From Tethya wilhelma (Eukaryota > Porifera > Demospongiae > Tethyida > Tethyidae): 64,000 bases of DNA. The DNA lies in NCBI GenBank assembly GCA_964030475.1, contig CAXIPT010000001.1, positions 179,454 to 243,453 of the forward strand, written 5' to 3'. Within the stretch, counting starts at the first letter, position 1, and each line of letters starts with the position of its first letter. This document shows positions 35,646-50,386 of the stretch, piece by piece. A program made the translations under genes and the position numbers. The notes beneath the pieces were generated by a model. That model was not told where the DNA came from. It saw nothing but the letters and a program-made list of their open reading frames with translations, and ran no database searches.

Positions 35646-38081
35646 ATGGAAGTGCTAATTGCAACTGACACTGTAATTGAATACTGCATGACACATAAAC
35701 AAGACATTATACATGTACAAGCTATCAGTGTACAGCATATAAAACTAGCTTTAACACTCATCAATCACATGGTTGAAGTGGTAGATATAGTTAGCTGCAT
35801 TATGGCAAGTTCCTGCTGTAATCCATTCAACCTCCCTAAACACAACTGGAGCACTCGCAAAAAGAATCTTAGGCTAGTTACACAATGGATGTGTGAAAAG
35901 GCTAACATTGCTATGGGATCCAAGATCTGCAACTCATTTAGGAAGAAACTTGCTGAGATTCTAGCTATTGATGTCTCTGAGGTTGAATGTGAGTTTTCTA
36001 AAGAACTTGAACATCCTACAAATACTGAAAAAAACTGTGGTTCACCATCCATAGAGCAATACATTGATATTCCTGAAGCAATTAACAGCTGCTTTCAATG
36101 ACTGAGATTGGGGGGACACCTATTAAGACAGGGGTAAGTCACTGTCATGAGTACAATAATGGAGCATAAAATTGAGAAAGTCAGTGGGGCGATGAGGGGT
36201 TTGCTCATTGACGATGCGCCTGAAAATAGTGATGAAAGTGAATAATTCTGCAGTTAAAAGAAAAATTTCGCACAACAACAAACAGGAACGAACGTCTCAG
36301 ATTCTTACAGTGTTGCCCTAGAGCTGGACCAGAAAAATAATACAAAATGAATTTTGTGTGTCTGATTACGTGGCACGAAAATGCAAGCAACTTGTAAAAG
36401 AGAAAGGGATACTGTCTAGCCCAGATCCAAAGCCAGGTCCATCGCTTCCATCTGAAACTATAGCAGTTGTAATTGGCTTCTACCAATTGGATGAAATTAG
36501 TCGTGTTATGCCTGGAAAAAAAGAATTTTCTTTCTATTAATAAAGATGGTAGATGTGAGCACGTCCAGAAACGATTGATATTGGGCAACTTAAATGAAGT
36601 CTATCGAGCTTTCAAAGATGCACTTCCAAGCAAGAAATTGATTTCTCTAAATTTTCTGAGCTACGGCCAAAACATTGCATTTTAGCTGGAGCAAGTGGTA
36701 CTCACACAGTTTGTCTGTGTACTATACACCAAAATATGAAATTGATGTTCTTAGGAGCAGGTCTAACAGCAGGTGGAGAAGTCAATTGGCCAACTTCTGC
36801 TTAGCCCATATCCTTTGCAACCCACCCCTCCCAAGATGTTATTTGGGTGAGCGCACTTCATGCCCAGGTATGTCAAAGCAGAAGGAGGATCTAACTCAAC
36901 ATCTAGATGATAATCTAATCGATAATGTATGCTTCAAACAGTGGGTTTCAGTCGATAGATCTACTCTCGAAACTTACTCAAAGCCTGTTGATGAATTTGT
37001 TGACACATTTTGTGAAAAGCTAGAGCTCCTACAGCCACACTCTGAACAACAGGCTAAGTTTTATAGTGATTGCAAATCAAGCCTAGTTTCTAGAGAAATC
37101 TTAGTTACTGTTGACTTCTCTGAGATCTACTCTTTCATTCTTCAGGATGCTGCACAAGGGTTCCATTGGAACAATTCGCAAGCTACCATTCACCGTTTTG
37201 TAGCATACTTGAAGAAGCAAGGTGAGCTAACACACATTAGCTACATTATTGTTTCTGACTGTGACACTACTGCTGTGCACCTACACCAAAAATGCTTTAT
37301 AGCCTTTTTGAAACGGTTTCTTCCTGCTCGTTCACAACCTCGTAAAATTATATATTTCTTCGATGGTGACAGTATAAGAACAGAAAGAAATTCATCAATT
37401 TGTGCCATCGTAAGAATGATTTTGTAATATCTGCTGAGTGGCACTTCTCTGCCACATCACATTTGAAGAGCGGCTTGTGATGGTCTTGGTGGAACAGTGA
37501 AACGACTTGCTGCCAGGGCTAGCCTTCAGAAGCCATACAATGATCAAATCATGACTTGTCAGTTATTTGATTGGGCATCTGCTAATATCACAGCTATTCA
37601 TTTTGACTATTGCACCTCAGATAACTATGCTAGAGAACAGAAAAATCTTGAGCAACGATGTCTAAGTTTTCGAACTATTCCCGGGACTCGTAAGCTTCAA
37701 ACATTCATTCCTGCTTCATACAATAAGGTAGTGGTTAAACCATTCTCATCATCAGTCTTCTCAAGAGAAAAACACATTACTTCTACAAGCACCGATTTAC
37801 TTTTATCTGCTGAATCCATTTCGTCACATGCTTGAGGGATAGAAATTGGTGGCTTGCTTGTGTTTTACATGAAAACCAAGATGAAGGTCAAGCTCACATT
37901 GCTGCATCCACATGGCCCATTTAGCTCATTTAGATACCCAACAGATAAGCACATAGTTACTATTCCAATGAAAGTCATTCTTACTGCTGTGGATCCCCGG
38001 ACTAGGACAGGACGAGTGTACACATTGTCACTTGAAGAGGTGAAATCTGCCACTGAGAAATTATCAGCTACTAACAAATAA
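35646..38081 (+). pseudogene. decayed transposase-like gene broken by frameshifts
   Basis: Consecutive open pieces in different frames (35646-36101, about 36340-36540, 36500-36685, 36675-37427, 37497-37835, 37854-38081) read like one protein of roughly 700 residues broken by frameshifts and stops. Recognisable pieces are HNWSTRKKNLRLVTQW, PDPKPGPSLPSETI, RCYLGERTSCPG, NSQATIHRF, GTVKRLAARASLQ and TIPGTRKLQ. From memory, similar proteins are scattered in cnidarians and arthropods as unclassified repetitive, transposon-like genes, but I cannot name the superfamily. It has no introns. Terminal repeats were not found. Confidence 0.55.
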
Positions 38082-38193
38082 CAGTTACTAGTAACACAAG
38101 TATCTATTTCATTATTATACCTCTGTAACATATTTTTAACAAGTAAAAAAAACATTGGAAATGTAAATTATGAGACACAGGAATAGCTAAATN

Positions 38194-41100
38194 GTCATGT
38201 TGTCACTGGACTCGTACTGGCTGGTCACACCATAGAAGGCATTGGAGTCGTCCAATAGCACAGAGTTAATGTCCGCCTAATGAAGGGGCAGGGGGGGAGG
38301 AGGTCAAGAGGTCATTGCAGCAGTCATATATAGTACTGATATACTAGGGACCTGGTTCACAATGTCGTGACCTGGGCCACATACAGTGACACAATGTCGT
38401 GACCTGGGCCACATACAGTGACACAATGTCGTGACCTGGGCCACATACAGTGACTCCACTGGGCAATGTCGTGACCTGGGCCACATACAGTGACTCCACT
38501 GTGCAATGTCGTGACCTGGGCCACATACAGTGACTCCACTGCACAATGTCGTGACCTGGGCCACATACAGTGACTCCACTGCACAATGTCGTGACCTGGG
38601 CCACATACAGTGACTCCACTGCGCTCACAAGGACAAGATAAAGTCCAACTATGTTTCTGGTGCCCAGCAAGAGACCCAAATAAGCAGGGTTCAAAGAACC
38701 TAAAAGCATGCATATGTGATCGTGAATAGGCTTCCGGTTTGTAACGATCAACATTCTACAAAAATTAAACTTGAAATTTTAAATTCTTGCTGTTCAATGA
38801 CCAATATGGTCAAAATTTGTAACAGAGAAATTTCCCGCTATATGGTCCATCCACAAGGAATGCAGTAGGAGCCACTGTGGGCCAGACTAAGGCTACAGTC
38901 TCTCTCTCTCTAACGCACCCAGAACTTGACCAGGAAGAATCTGTCTTGAGGTCCCTTCTCAAAGAGATCCTTCAGACCTCCGTTCTTCTCAGGGAACTTG
39001 TCTGCAATGTGACGAATGTCCACCGCCTGCAGGAGAAGAGGGAGGGGTCAGGTAATTAGGGATAATGACTGGGGGAGAGCATTAATTGATTAAATTGCTG
39101 AGTCAACAATTATTTTCTGCCTAATCAGCAACTTTTCTAAGTGTACTAAGTGTAAAAGGGTCAGGGAAAAGAATGCTGACTCAAAAAATTTAATTTAAAG
39201 CAATTAACATGATTTGGTGCTCCCCAATTGCCTCCTTGTGGCCTCCTCTGAAGTGCAGCTAGCAATGAGGGGAACTCACCTCCATGTTTTGGTCGGTGAA
39301 GCTGGTGGTTGGGCCAATGTTGACAAACTCATGTTTATGATCCTGAATAGAAAGAACATGCCAGGTGAAGCCCTAGAGCACTCCCCTCATAATGGGGCAC
39401 TTACCGAGTCGGTCTCTGTCTTGGACTTATCCACAAATGCTACAAACTCCACCATCTTTAATGGCTGCANGAGAGAGAGAGAGAGAGAGAGATGCTCACT
39501 AACTGTCATCAGAGTCAACAGGCAATGAGAGACTCACTAGTTTAGGAGGTGGGATATTGTGAGCCACGGCTTGCTCCAACACTGCAGGGTTAGTCACTAC
39601 AGACGGTATTCCTACATGCTGTGTAAGAGAGAAAGTGAGAGAGAGGCTGTGAAATAAGAACATACATCTCTTTACATCACACTTCAACTGACCATGCTGC
39701 TGGGGATGAACTGCTGTCCTCCATGAGGCCAGATCTAGAGAGAGAGAGAGAGAGAGACTAGCTAAATTATGCCCATTACCCTCTCCCTCCCACGCCCTCA
39801 CTCACCAGTCCTGTGGAAGGGTTCAGGAGCTCATGTTTCACTACCACGGGGTTGTTGGTGTGCCCTGGGGGGCTGAGGAGGTTGTGCATCTGGACGGGGT
39901 TTCCTGCGATGCCGGGGGTACCAAACATTCTTGCTGACGGTGCATTTTGTAGCACTGAAGCCGACACTATTTGAGCCGATGACATCGTTGATAGACCAGC
40001 AAGGGCCTTCTCCTTAGCAGCCTGGTCCTTTAGAGGGAGGGCGTGTGAGTGACAGGTGACAGGTGACAGTGTGATAGGATGAGGGTGATAGGGTGAGGGG
40101 TGATGGGGTGATAGGGTGAGAGGTGATAGTGTGAGGGTGACAGGGTGATAATGCGAGGGGATAGTGTGTGAAATGTGAAATAAGCATACATGAATCACAG
40201 GAGCAAACATTGGCTGACTCAGCACATGTTCATACCATACAATGTGGTTACCATGCAACCACATCATGGCCTAATACCAGGGGCACCCTTTATTACCTTT
40301 CACTTCCCAAACCTTATAATATAGTAGAGGACTAATTTGAATGCAGCCGACTACAGCCCCCACAATATGTCCTAATCATACATAGCCCCCTCGTTATGTC
40401 CTAATCATACACAGCCCCCCTCGTTATGTCCCAATAACCCCCTGCCACTCTCAGTGCTGGTAGCTAGCGTCTACGTGTTTAGGGAAGCCCTACATATGGC
40501 GGCAGCCACAACCATGCATGGGAGTGACTCAATTAACCATTCCATAGTATCACCATGGAGACAAGGAATGTGAGCCTTGTTAGTGAACACATAGTTGGGC
40601 TACTCCTTTGGCCCACAAAGCATTAGAGTAAAGAGAGCTAACTCAGGAGACTGGAATTCCACCAGCTAATAGCTCATTAACTAGCAGGAATGAGAGAGGG
40701 AGAGGGAGAGAGAGAGAGTGAGTGAGTAGCTGAAGGGGAATACCAGCTGGTGCAATACATGTAGGCAGGAATGTTGTGAGTCTAAGGGTTAAGACCTCGG
40801 AGCAATTCCCACTCATACACACGTACACACACACATAGGATGGTGTTAGTCCACTCCAGCCAGCATACAGTGAGATAGAAAGAATGTGTGTGTGTGTACA
40901 TACCAGTGACATTGTATGTCTGTGAGAGGTCAACCATAATTAGTAGAGGACAAAGCATTTTCATGTTGAGAGGGTATGGTTTCTTCCATTGAAGAGAAAC
41001 AGCCAAACAAGTGTACCAGGACATGCACACATCATGATGAGACAACCACCAGTAAACACAGTGAGTGGAGAGAGAACGGGCAGTTAGCATTTGATGGGGC

Positions 41101-42555
41101 CATTAATTAGCCAGCTAAGAGTACAGCATTAGCTTAGACTCAACACATCATGCCATCTGGTGGTTGCTAGGGCCACTGAGATGAGCTGCTTTGTGTTGCT
41201 AAGGCTCAAATGGAGTGCCTTTCATTCCAGCCAATAGCAGACCACGAGTGTTAATGAACAGATAACTGAAATAGTTTAGCACTTTAACATATTTCACATA
41301 TCAAACACCGCCCACTAGGACAACAACTGNTCGTTCCACTGGAAGTGACTCGTCCGAAGACAGTGCCATGTTTCCACCACGGTTCTTTGTTCATCCCTCA
41401 GCCGACTACAGACAAGAATCACAGCTGGTGACAATAGGTAAAAATTATTTCGTATTCTAATTTTACATACATTATGATAGTCTCATAAATAGAGAAAGAG
41501 AGGGGAGCATTTGTGTTTTTGTTATCCATCTCCTTGTGTTAACCCTGAAACATTACTTTCATTTTTACAGTTGGTCAAAAGAGAAAAGCTGACGGATGTG
41601 ACGAAGAGCAAATGGTGAAACAAGTATGCTTGGCAGCAGCTGCTCCAAATGAATCGGGATTGGTAAAGGTCACCACACCACCTCAACTCATCATGAGTTC
41701 ACCCAACCCAACATCACTAACGGGTACAGCCCCTGTCATTACTGCCGTAACGAACCAAAGACAACACTCAACACAGCCTCAGTCTCCCGTTCTCATCTAC
41801 GTACCCGTCGTCCAAACACCCACATCAGCAGCAGCAGCAGCAGCTTCGGCAAACGGCGAAGTAGCCAAAACGTTACAACTTCACAAGAGCATCAATGGTG
41901 TCACCACCAACGGCCATATCAACTGCCAGGCTATTCTCAGCAGTGGAGGACAAACACTGAACAGTCCGAGGCTTGTCCAGGCCGACCCCACCGCATCAAT
42001 TCAGAGCTTATCTCTTCCTCATTCGGGCACGACGGTCCTTAAACCTCAGTTTAAAGATATGGTTCAGGTCAATTCGCCGCCCATAATGCCAGTTACACGT
42101 ACTGTGATTCAAGCCAACGGTCAACCTGCGACGGTCATTACTGCTCCTTCGTTTTTGAACGGAGCATACACGAGTCCTCCAACACAACTCACCACCACAA
42201 CGGTCAACTCTCCGGGACTAAGCGTCAAACTTGCACCAAACGTTTGTGGTGACATCAAAGCCAACGACAAAGCCTCGTCGAGACTCTCCACTCCAACATG
42301 CATCGACATCAGCACGCTCACAAAACGCTCCATCGTCCGAAAAGCATCCTCGCCCCCACCTCTGGTCCAAATAGCCCCCGACGTTAAACTCGAGGACGTC
42401 CAAAAGTCTCCCGTTCGCATCACACCCACTCCTCCCTCTCCTCCCCCTCCACAATCGAGTGTGACTGTTCACCCACGGAGTATCGTGTCCGAAGCCGTCT
42501 CTCCTAGTTCAAATACAGTACTGGTTCAAGCACCGGCAACAGCCTACACTGCTTC

Positions 42556-42589
<34 letters not shown>

Positions 42590-45521
42590 AAGTTTGTCTT
42601 TATCACCGATGGCAAGAATTCTCAAAATTGCATCCTCATGCCTCTACCAAATTCACCGGGAGCAGCCACGACAGCACCTGCTGCAGTGACTAACATGAAT
42701 GTGCTTCATCAGTCGCAGGCACAGATCCCTATCATGTACGATCAACAAGTAGTCACTCCAGTGCCCGTGTATCGCTTCAATGCTCTCAATACCGCTGTTC
42801 AGCCGATTCAAATCCTTGCCACTATCCCAGCAACACCACAGAATGCAATGTCAACAGTTAAAACTGTATAATATTAAATATTATTTTTTTGTATTCATTT
42901 GCATAATTTTATAGATTTGTATTATCATTGAAGTAATATAATATTATTATTATTATTATTATTGCAAGTTCCTCAGTTTCTTCATGTAGAGTTTTCATGG
43001 CTTATTTTATACAGTCATCATGCATTCAGTCAGTCTCTTTAGCTACCCACAGTTGTTATCATTATTTTTGTGTATGCCTATCAATAATAATAATAATTAT
43101 TGTTTGTTTAATGTATAATGTCTGTGTTATTTGTTAAGTTTGATTAATATACAAGACTAATTAAATTATTATTGAGTAATTAAGATGACATGCAGCTATA
43201 GTGGGCATGCGCAATAATGTCTACATACGTAATATGCATGCAGTGCTATATAGCTAGCCACACTGTATGCTGCAAGCCCTGCATACTCATTAATATTCAA
43301 GACCCGTTGTCATGGAGGAACCGCAACTTTGCCAGGCCGAGAACCAGGCAGCTGCCAATATTTCTGTTGCAGCTCTTGCAAGCAAGCCAACCATAGGTGG
43401 CACCACAGAGAACTGCTTTGGTTCGCCTCCCGAGCCTGTATTCAGTGGAGGAAAGAACGGCCTCAGTATTGAGCTCCTCGAGGACTCCTTGAAACTGCTA
43501 GCTACTAAAAACGTGGCAGCTATGAAGTCAGAGACGAAGGAAGACTTCTCTAAAGGTTGCTTCAAGAAAGGGCAACCAGTTCAATTCATATTCGAGCTGT
43601 GCAAGCACTTTGGGTTGAATTCGGAAGTACAGTACAAGGCTGTGGAACTGTTCCAACGTTTCATGACTGGCCACATAAAAGAGCTCTACCAGGTATGTAA
43701 TGAAATTCATAGTGTATTGCAAACTAGCGGTTTGTTTTGCTTTCCATAAATTTTGGGGGGTTTTGTTTTTTCGGATTTCCCATCTTTGTTTACAAGATAA
43801 TTTATGTACAAACTAAAAAAAATTGTGTCCTATTTGCATTTTACATGCACAAAAATAATGTTCCTCCTCCCTATAATTATAGCATGTTCAAACTACTGCA
43901 ACGACAAACAGCCCCATACAATGGGAGGACGTCGAAGGACGCTTGAAGCACCAAATTGTCCTCAGAGCAGTGTCGTGCGTGCAACTGGCGAGCAAACTTA
44001 GCTCCCACTACCACCTTGTGACGCTCAATCATGCCAAAGCCTTCTTGATGTCATGTGGATTTCGTTACGCCTCGATGAGTCTCGTGCAGTCGGAAGTTCG
44101 GGTGTTGAAGACTCTGAACTACCAAGTCCATCAGCCGACCCCTTTGGAATTCATCGAAGCTCTCTTAGGTGCTTTGGGACACAGCGACAATTCTGTTCCA
44201 GTGAAACAACTTCATGGACTATCGATGAAGATTCTCGATGTGTTCTACTTGCAGCAGGACAAGATTTACGACCGACTGATGAAGACGATTGGTTTCGTAA
44301 GCGACGCGACAAAGAATAAGACACTGGAAGATATCAAAGCGGACATGATGCTCTTGGCTACTTCTGTGATCTCCGCAGCCTCCTTCATTCTCAAGTGCTC
44401 TCAAAGTGAAGCCGTGACCAACCTATTGGCTAGAATCACGTGTATCGTGAACACGGACATTTTGAACTTTGCCTCTGTTCTCTTAGAGGAGATATTCACC
44501 GACTCCAAGCCTGAAAGACCTCGATAGTATGGTGATGCTGTATGCATATATACATGTACATTGGCTACTGTTATACAGTACAGGTCATGCTGTATAAAAA
44601 CCTGCTGTAGTAAATTATCGTGATGAGTGATATTTTTTTACTTTGATCATCAATCGTAAATTATTATTGAGGCTCAAAATGGATGGCTCTACTTCACTGG
44701 CTGGATCAGAACAATCACCCTAATGTGTGCAAACTAATGAAATCATAATTATTATTGTATGTATAATAAGTATTGTATCATGTGTAATTAAAAATCATTA
44801 ATTTATTTCATCATTGATCATCTTTATATCCACACAATAATAGTTACGGATGCTTTGAAGATTTCTAGTACAACTTTCTACATACTCTACACATTCTAAG
44901 GCAATAATAGCATCCCAGTGCAGCATCAAGGGTTCAATCAGTGAGCATAGCCTGAGGGGTTACTAAACAACCAAAACATGCCTACATAGACTACCAATGA
45001 ATAATGAATTAGGCTTGTCTAGCCTCTGCTATAGACCTAGACACTGCCACACTGGGGGTGTCTGTGAGAAACACCTGCAGAGCAGTAGCCTCTCCCCAGG
45101 CCCAGAGACAAGACTACATTATTTATTTTTTTATTTTAACAACTTTGAAGCGATCAAGCTATACTAGCTTTGTACCCAGGCCTACCCCATGTGGTTTAAT
45201 TTTTCCACAAGTTTAAGAATTAAACACGGGGAACAAGGCCTGGGAACGAGGCTAAGCTAAAACCTTAATACCAATTGCACAAAGAATATTGTCATTATTA
45301 CACACTATAGACATAAAAATAATAATTATTAATAATAATTATTAATAGTAATTATTCATAAGGCAATCACAATGTCATGTTACTGTGTTCACTTATTGGA
45401 GGTATTATATAATTAATAAAGCTATAGTCTACACAAATAAATATGCATAAAAACTTAAAATATCAAATAAAAATCCTATACTATAATGCATCACAGCAAT
45501 GGACATACACAAAATACATGT

Positions 45522-45575
<54 letters not shown>

Positions 45576-45831
45576 GTAGCCTTGTACTCAGGCTCTCTCT
45601 CCTTTGAGTACATGTATTTATCTCATAAAGAGTTACTACTAGTTTAGCCTCGTACCCAGGCCCCTCCCTCCTCAAAAAATAAGGACATTAGCGTATTATT
45701 ATCATCATGTGAGAAATCAATATTATGACAAGTACCACTTACATGTATATATAAAATGGCCCTGTCTTCCTTTTCGTGTAAGTGAAGTCTGGTTCCTTCT
45801 GCCCACACTAGAATACTGGCAAGAAAAGCTA

Positions 45832-45864
<33 letters not shown>

Positions 45865-46954
45865 NTGCATGGGAGTGACTCAATTAACCATTCCATAGTA
45901 TCACCATGGAGACAAGGAATGTGAGCCTTGTTAGTGAACACATAGTTGGGCTACTCCTTTGGCCCACAAAGCATTAGAGTAAAGAGAGCTAACTCAGGAG
46001 ACTGGAATTCCACCAGCTAATAGCTCATTAACTAGCAGGAATGAGAGAGGGAGAGGGAGAGAGAGAGAGTGAGTGAGTAGCTGAAGGGGAATACCAGCTG
46101 GTGCAATACATGTAGGCAGGAATGTTGTGAGTCTAAGGGTTAAGACCTCGGAGCAATTCCCACTCATACACACGTACACACACACATAGGATGGTGTTAG
46201 TCCACTCCAGCCAGCATACAGTGAGATAGAAAGAATGTGTGTGTGTGTACATACCAGTGACATTGTATGTCTGTGAGAGGTCAACCATAATTAGTAGAGG
46301 ACAAAGCATTTTCATGTTGAGAGGGTATGGTTTCTTCCATTGAAGAGAAACAGCCAAACAAGTGTACCAGGACATGCACACATCATGATGAGACAACCAC
46401 CAGTAAACACAGTGAGTGGAGAGAGAACGGGCAGTTAGCATTTGATGGGGCCATTAATTAGCCAGCTAAGAGTACAGCATTAGCTTAGACTCAACACATC
46501 ATGCCATCTGGTGGTTGCTAGGGCCACTGAGATGAGCTGCTTTGTGTTGCTAAGGCTCAAATGGAGTGCCTTTCATTCCAGCCAATAGCAGACCACGAGT
46601 GTTAATGAACAGATAACTGAAATAGTTTAGCACTTTAACATATTTCACATATCAAACACCGCCCACTAGGACAACAACTGATGGCGGCTCTCAATGACAA
46701 GGAGCCTCTGCTAACTCCTTTATCTCTTTCTTTCTTACCTTTATCTTCCCCTGGATCTCTCGGGCCTTCTTCCGTGCCAGGACCTGGATGTGACTTGAGA
46801 CCTGCGGGGAGTGTGTGTAATTGCATACGATCCCTGTAAACTGTAGTACAATATTAATACTGTGTAATCAAATCTATTGACCCTCTAGTAAATTGCCCCC
46901 ACGAGCACTCATCAAGTATGCTGCTGCATGTTTATGTGTGTGAGTGAGTGTGTG

Positions 46955-46994
<40 letters not shown>

Positions 46995-47795
46995 TGTGTG
47001 TGTGTGTGTTTGCACTGCTATGTGTGAGAGTCGGTAATAGACATTTCTGGGAAGTCTCATTAGTGTGAGTTATTTCCTGCTCTCTCTCGGCAGCTCACTC
47101 CTCAGGAATGTGAGCCGACCACAGTCAGTCTAAGTGCACATCAAACACCCCACAGCACTGTTATGGGGGGCACTGCATGCCAACAACAGACCCTCTATAC
47201 AATTAGCGGCCTACTGACACACCCTGTAATTAGCTGCTAATGACCAGCACTAACTGGGGCTAGTGGTGTCATGGCCACCACTAGCAGCTAGCCGAGGGAG
47301 AGAGAGAGAGAGAGAGAGGGGAAGGGGGGGGGAGGGGAGACTGGGAGGCTAGCGGAACTAACTAGCTGCCCTAGTTACAACAATACCTGTGAAACTCAAT
47401 TACAAATGGAGTGTAATTAAGCCACATTCCTTGTGGCCACATGATTTAATTAGCGGCATTACTCCATAGTTGCCTCCAACCAGTCCATTGGGAATAGAGC
47501 CCGCTCTCTAGAGGCAGGTGAACAAACACTGCTGTATGCACAACCCAGGCAGTGATGGTTTACCAACACTGGGCTATTGTTATGAGGAGTTGGGGTCTTC
47601 AGAGAGACAGAGCTCAGATAGCTGGAGGTTTACAACATGGGGAGGACAGCCACCAGGAATGTGATGATTGGTGGGCTAAAAATTCAATAAACAAATAGGA
47701 GCATGTGTAGTTGGAATGCCAGCTATGGAATCACAGAGGGGGGTCGTAATGAGGGGCCTCAGCTAGCAACAGGCACTGGGCCAAGGCTACAAGGC

Positions 47796-47836
<41 letters not shown>

Positions 47837-47837
47837 N

Positions 47838-47887
<50 letters not shown>

Positions 47888-48678
47888 ATCATGTGAGCAA
47901 CAACTCGTGCATGTGCTAGATAGTGTGTATGTGTACTTACTGGGTATGCCAGATACAAAGAAGATGGACACAAAAAGGGAGAGACGTATGAAAATAGTCT
48001 TTATCATCTTTGGCCCTCTACTCTCACCAACAGTATTTTCATCTGCAACAAAGAAATGACATCATACCATAATACACCACATATAGAGGCAATGACATGG
48101 CCACATTGCACATACCTTGTAATGACAAGACCTTCTTAGCATACACAAAAGTGAGTACGTATATGGTCTACACAATTGTGTGAGTGTGTGAGTGAGAGAG
48201 AAAAAATGCAAGCACATCAGTTACATTAACATATAGACCATGCATTACTATTGTATGTGTGTAGTTGCCTGGCAACAAAAGTCTTAAAAAGGGAATTACA
48301 AGAAGGGAGCTAAGATCACAGTGTAGGGTGACGTGGTTGCATGGCAACTACTTCAAATAGAAGTTTGTCACAACAGACTTGTATAAATACCAATGCATAG
48401 CGGGTAAGTTATACAGATGATTGAACCTATTTTCAAACCTTCCCACATTTTTAACTTGTACATAAGTAATGTAAGCGACGAGTCTGTGACAGTGAAAATT
48501 TCCTGACATGATAGTGTACTTGACTCACAATGATGAGTGCAGCAGTGAACACAAAGAACACTCCTAAAATGGAGGCCTGGATGACCGCAAAGTGGTTGAA
48601 ATCAGAGGAGCGGTTATGGTTTCCATTACTCACCTAAGATAAAGAAGATAGGATTAAATTCAAACTCTATTCTTCCAT

Positions 48679-48720
<42 letters not shown>

Positions 48721-49521
48721 TGCATGCCTGTGTCTGTGTGTGCTTCAGTAATGTTTTGAATAATTGTTGCTACTAATTGGATTACACACTCACACACAGC
48801 CAAAATGAAACTTGAAAATTTACAAACTTGCCTGTCACAAAATAGCCCACAATCACATAATGACACATACACAATAACAAAAACAACTCCTTTTGCATTC
48901 ACTTGGCACTTTCTATTGATTCTTGTCACAACTTAAATTTCCAAAGTTTATGCTTGAAATCAGTACCACAATAAAATAATTATAAATGTCTGTGAAGATG
49001 GAAATTTAGAGTTATTGTATTGCTTATCTTATCAGTCAAAACATTGTTGCAAGTGAATTGAATGATTGAATACAGCTGGAGTCTAATTAATAACTTACAC
49101 TAGTAAAACCCTAGCGTTGTATCCAGGCCCCTCCCTCCACAAAGGTCAAAGGAGAGAGCCTGGATAGAGGCAAGTCAGAGGAGGTACGACACGTACACAA
49201 GTGTGACTTTGCTGAGCTGGCAAGCAGGTGAACGTGATCAACTCTCACTGTGAAGTATTGTGGTCACATGATTGGAATGTAATTAACAGACTTGCCAGCT
49301 CAGCAAAGGTGCACTCGTGTCGTACCTCCTCTGGAGGCAAGTAACACCGGCCTTCTTACCAGCTAATGATGTAGACAAACACAGTGAGGCAGTGTCTGAG
49401 GAACTTCTTGTCATCCTTCTTGTTGAGAGCTCTGCCTCTGTTCAAGTAGACCTCTCTGATCCTGAGCAGGGCATTGAGAGCGTAGACAGCCGTCAGTGAG
49501 AACACTACCAGTTCAGTCATC

Positions 49522-49558
<37 letters not shown>

Positions 49559-50057
49559 GGGGGAGGGGTGGGGGGAAGTGAGGAGTTAAAGTGACCAATT
49601 TTGTATAGAAAACTATTATGCTTTTTGAGAGTGTGGTTCATGCCATTCTGGTGAACCAAACATATGGTGCTTAATGATGCACACATAGTAGTCAATACTA
49701 TAGCAGTGGACTGATTGTGGTGTCTTTCCAGACAAATTTACAAAAGTCAGTAGCATTTCTGGTCTAAACTAAAGTATGCACATAGTTCCATATTCTCCAG
49801 TACAACCATCAGTTAGTAGTCTGCAATTCTCTTCACAAGTACACTTCTTAAGTTAACATGCCACTTGATCCCAACTCACAGTAGTAGCGACAGCCAGTAC
49901 ATAACACATGCCAGCGTGGGAGTCAGAGCCCACCATAGCCCAGCCGTTTTCACCCGGACTCAGCCACACAATGCCTCCTATCATCCACAGGATGGACAGA
50001 ATGAAATCACCAACAGAGAGAATGAACAGCGGGTGTACCTGAGAGAAGAGGTGTGTG

Positions 50058-50092
<35 letters not shown>

Positions 50093-50336
50093 TGGAGAGA
50101 GCATGTGTGCATAGCTCGGTGAGTGACAAGACAATAATACTGGCCATCACTGACAAAGATTGTACACTTTGCTCCCTATCATATTTTTTTTGATTGAGTA
50201 AATTGAAGATAAGCTTTGGATATAAATATCAGATACAGCCAAGTATTTGTTGACAAAATCACAAAACATATAAATCTGAGAATTGTTTGGGAAATGTGTA
50301 CAAGCTAATTTGAGCTGCCAATTGAGCAAGTAACTT

Positions 50337-50386
<50 letters not shown>

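Noticed and set aside
38304..38754. Overlapping long frames with repeated CGPGHDI-like peptides
   Set aside because: They are translations of the 32/40-bp minisatellite in a tead intron, open in three frames by chance.
40643..41090. Minus frames repeated at 45994-46441
   Set aside because: These lie in the duplicated 815-bp intronic sequence and consist of CA/GA repeat translations; no gene.
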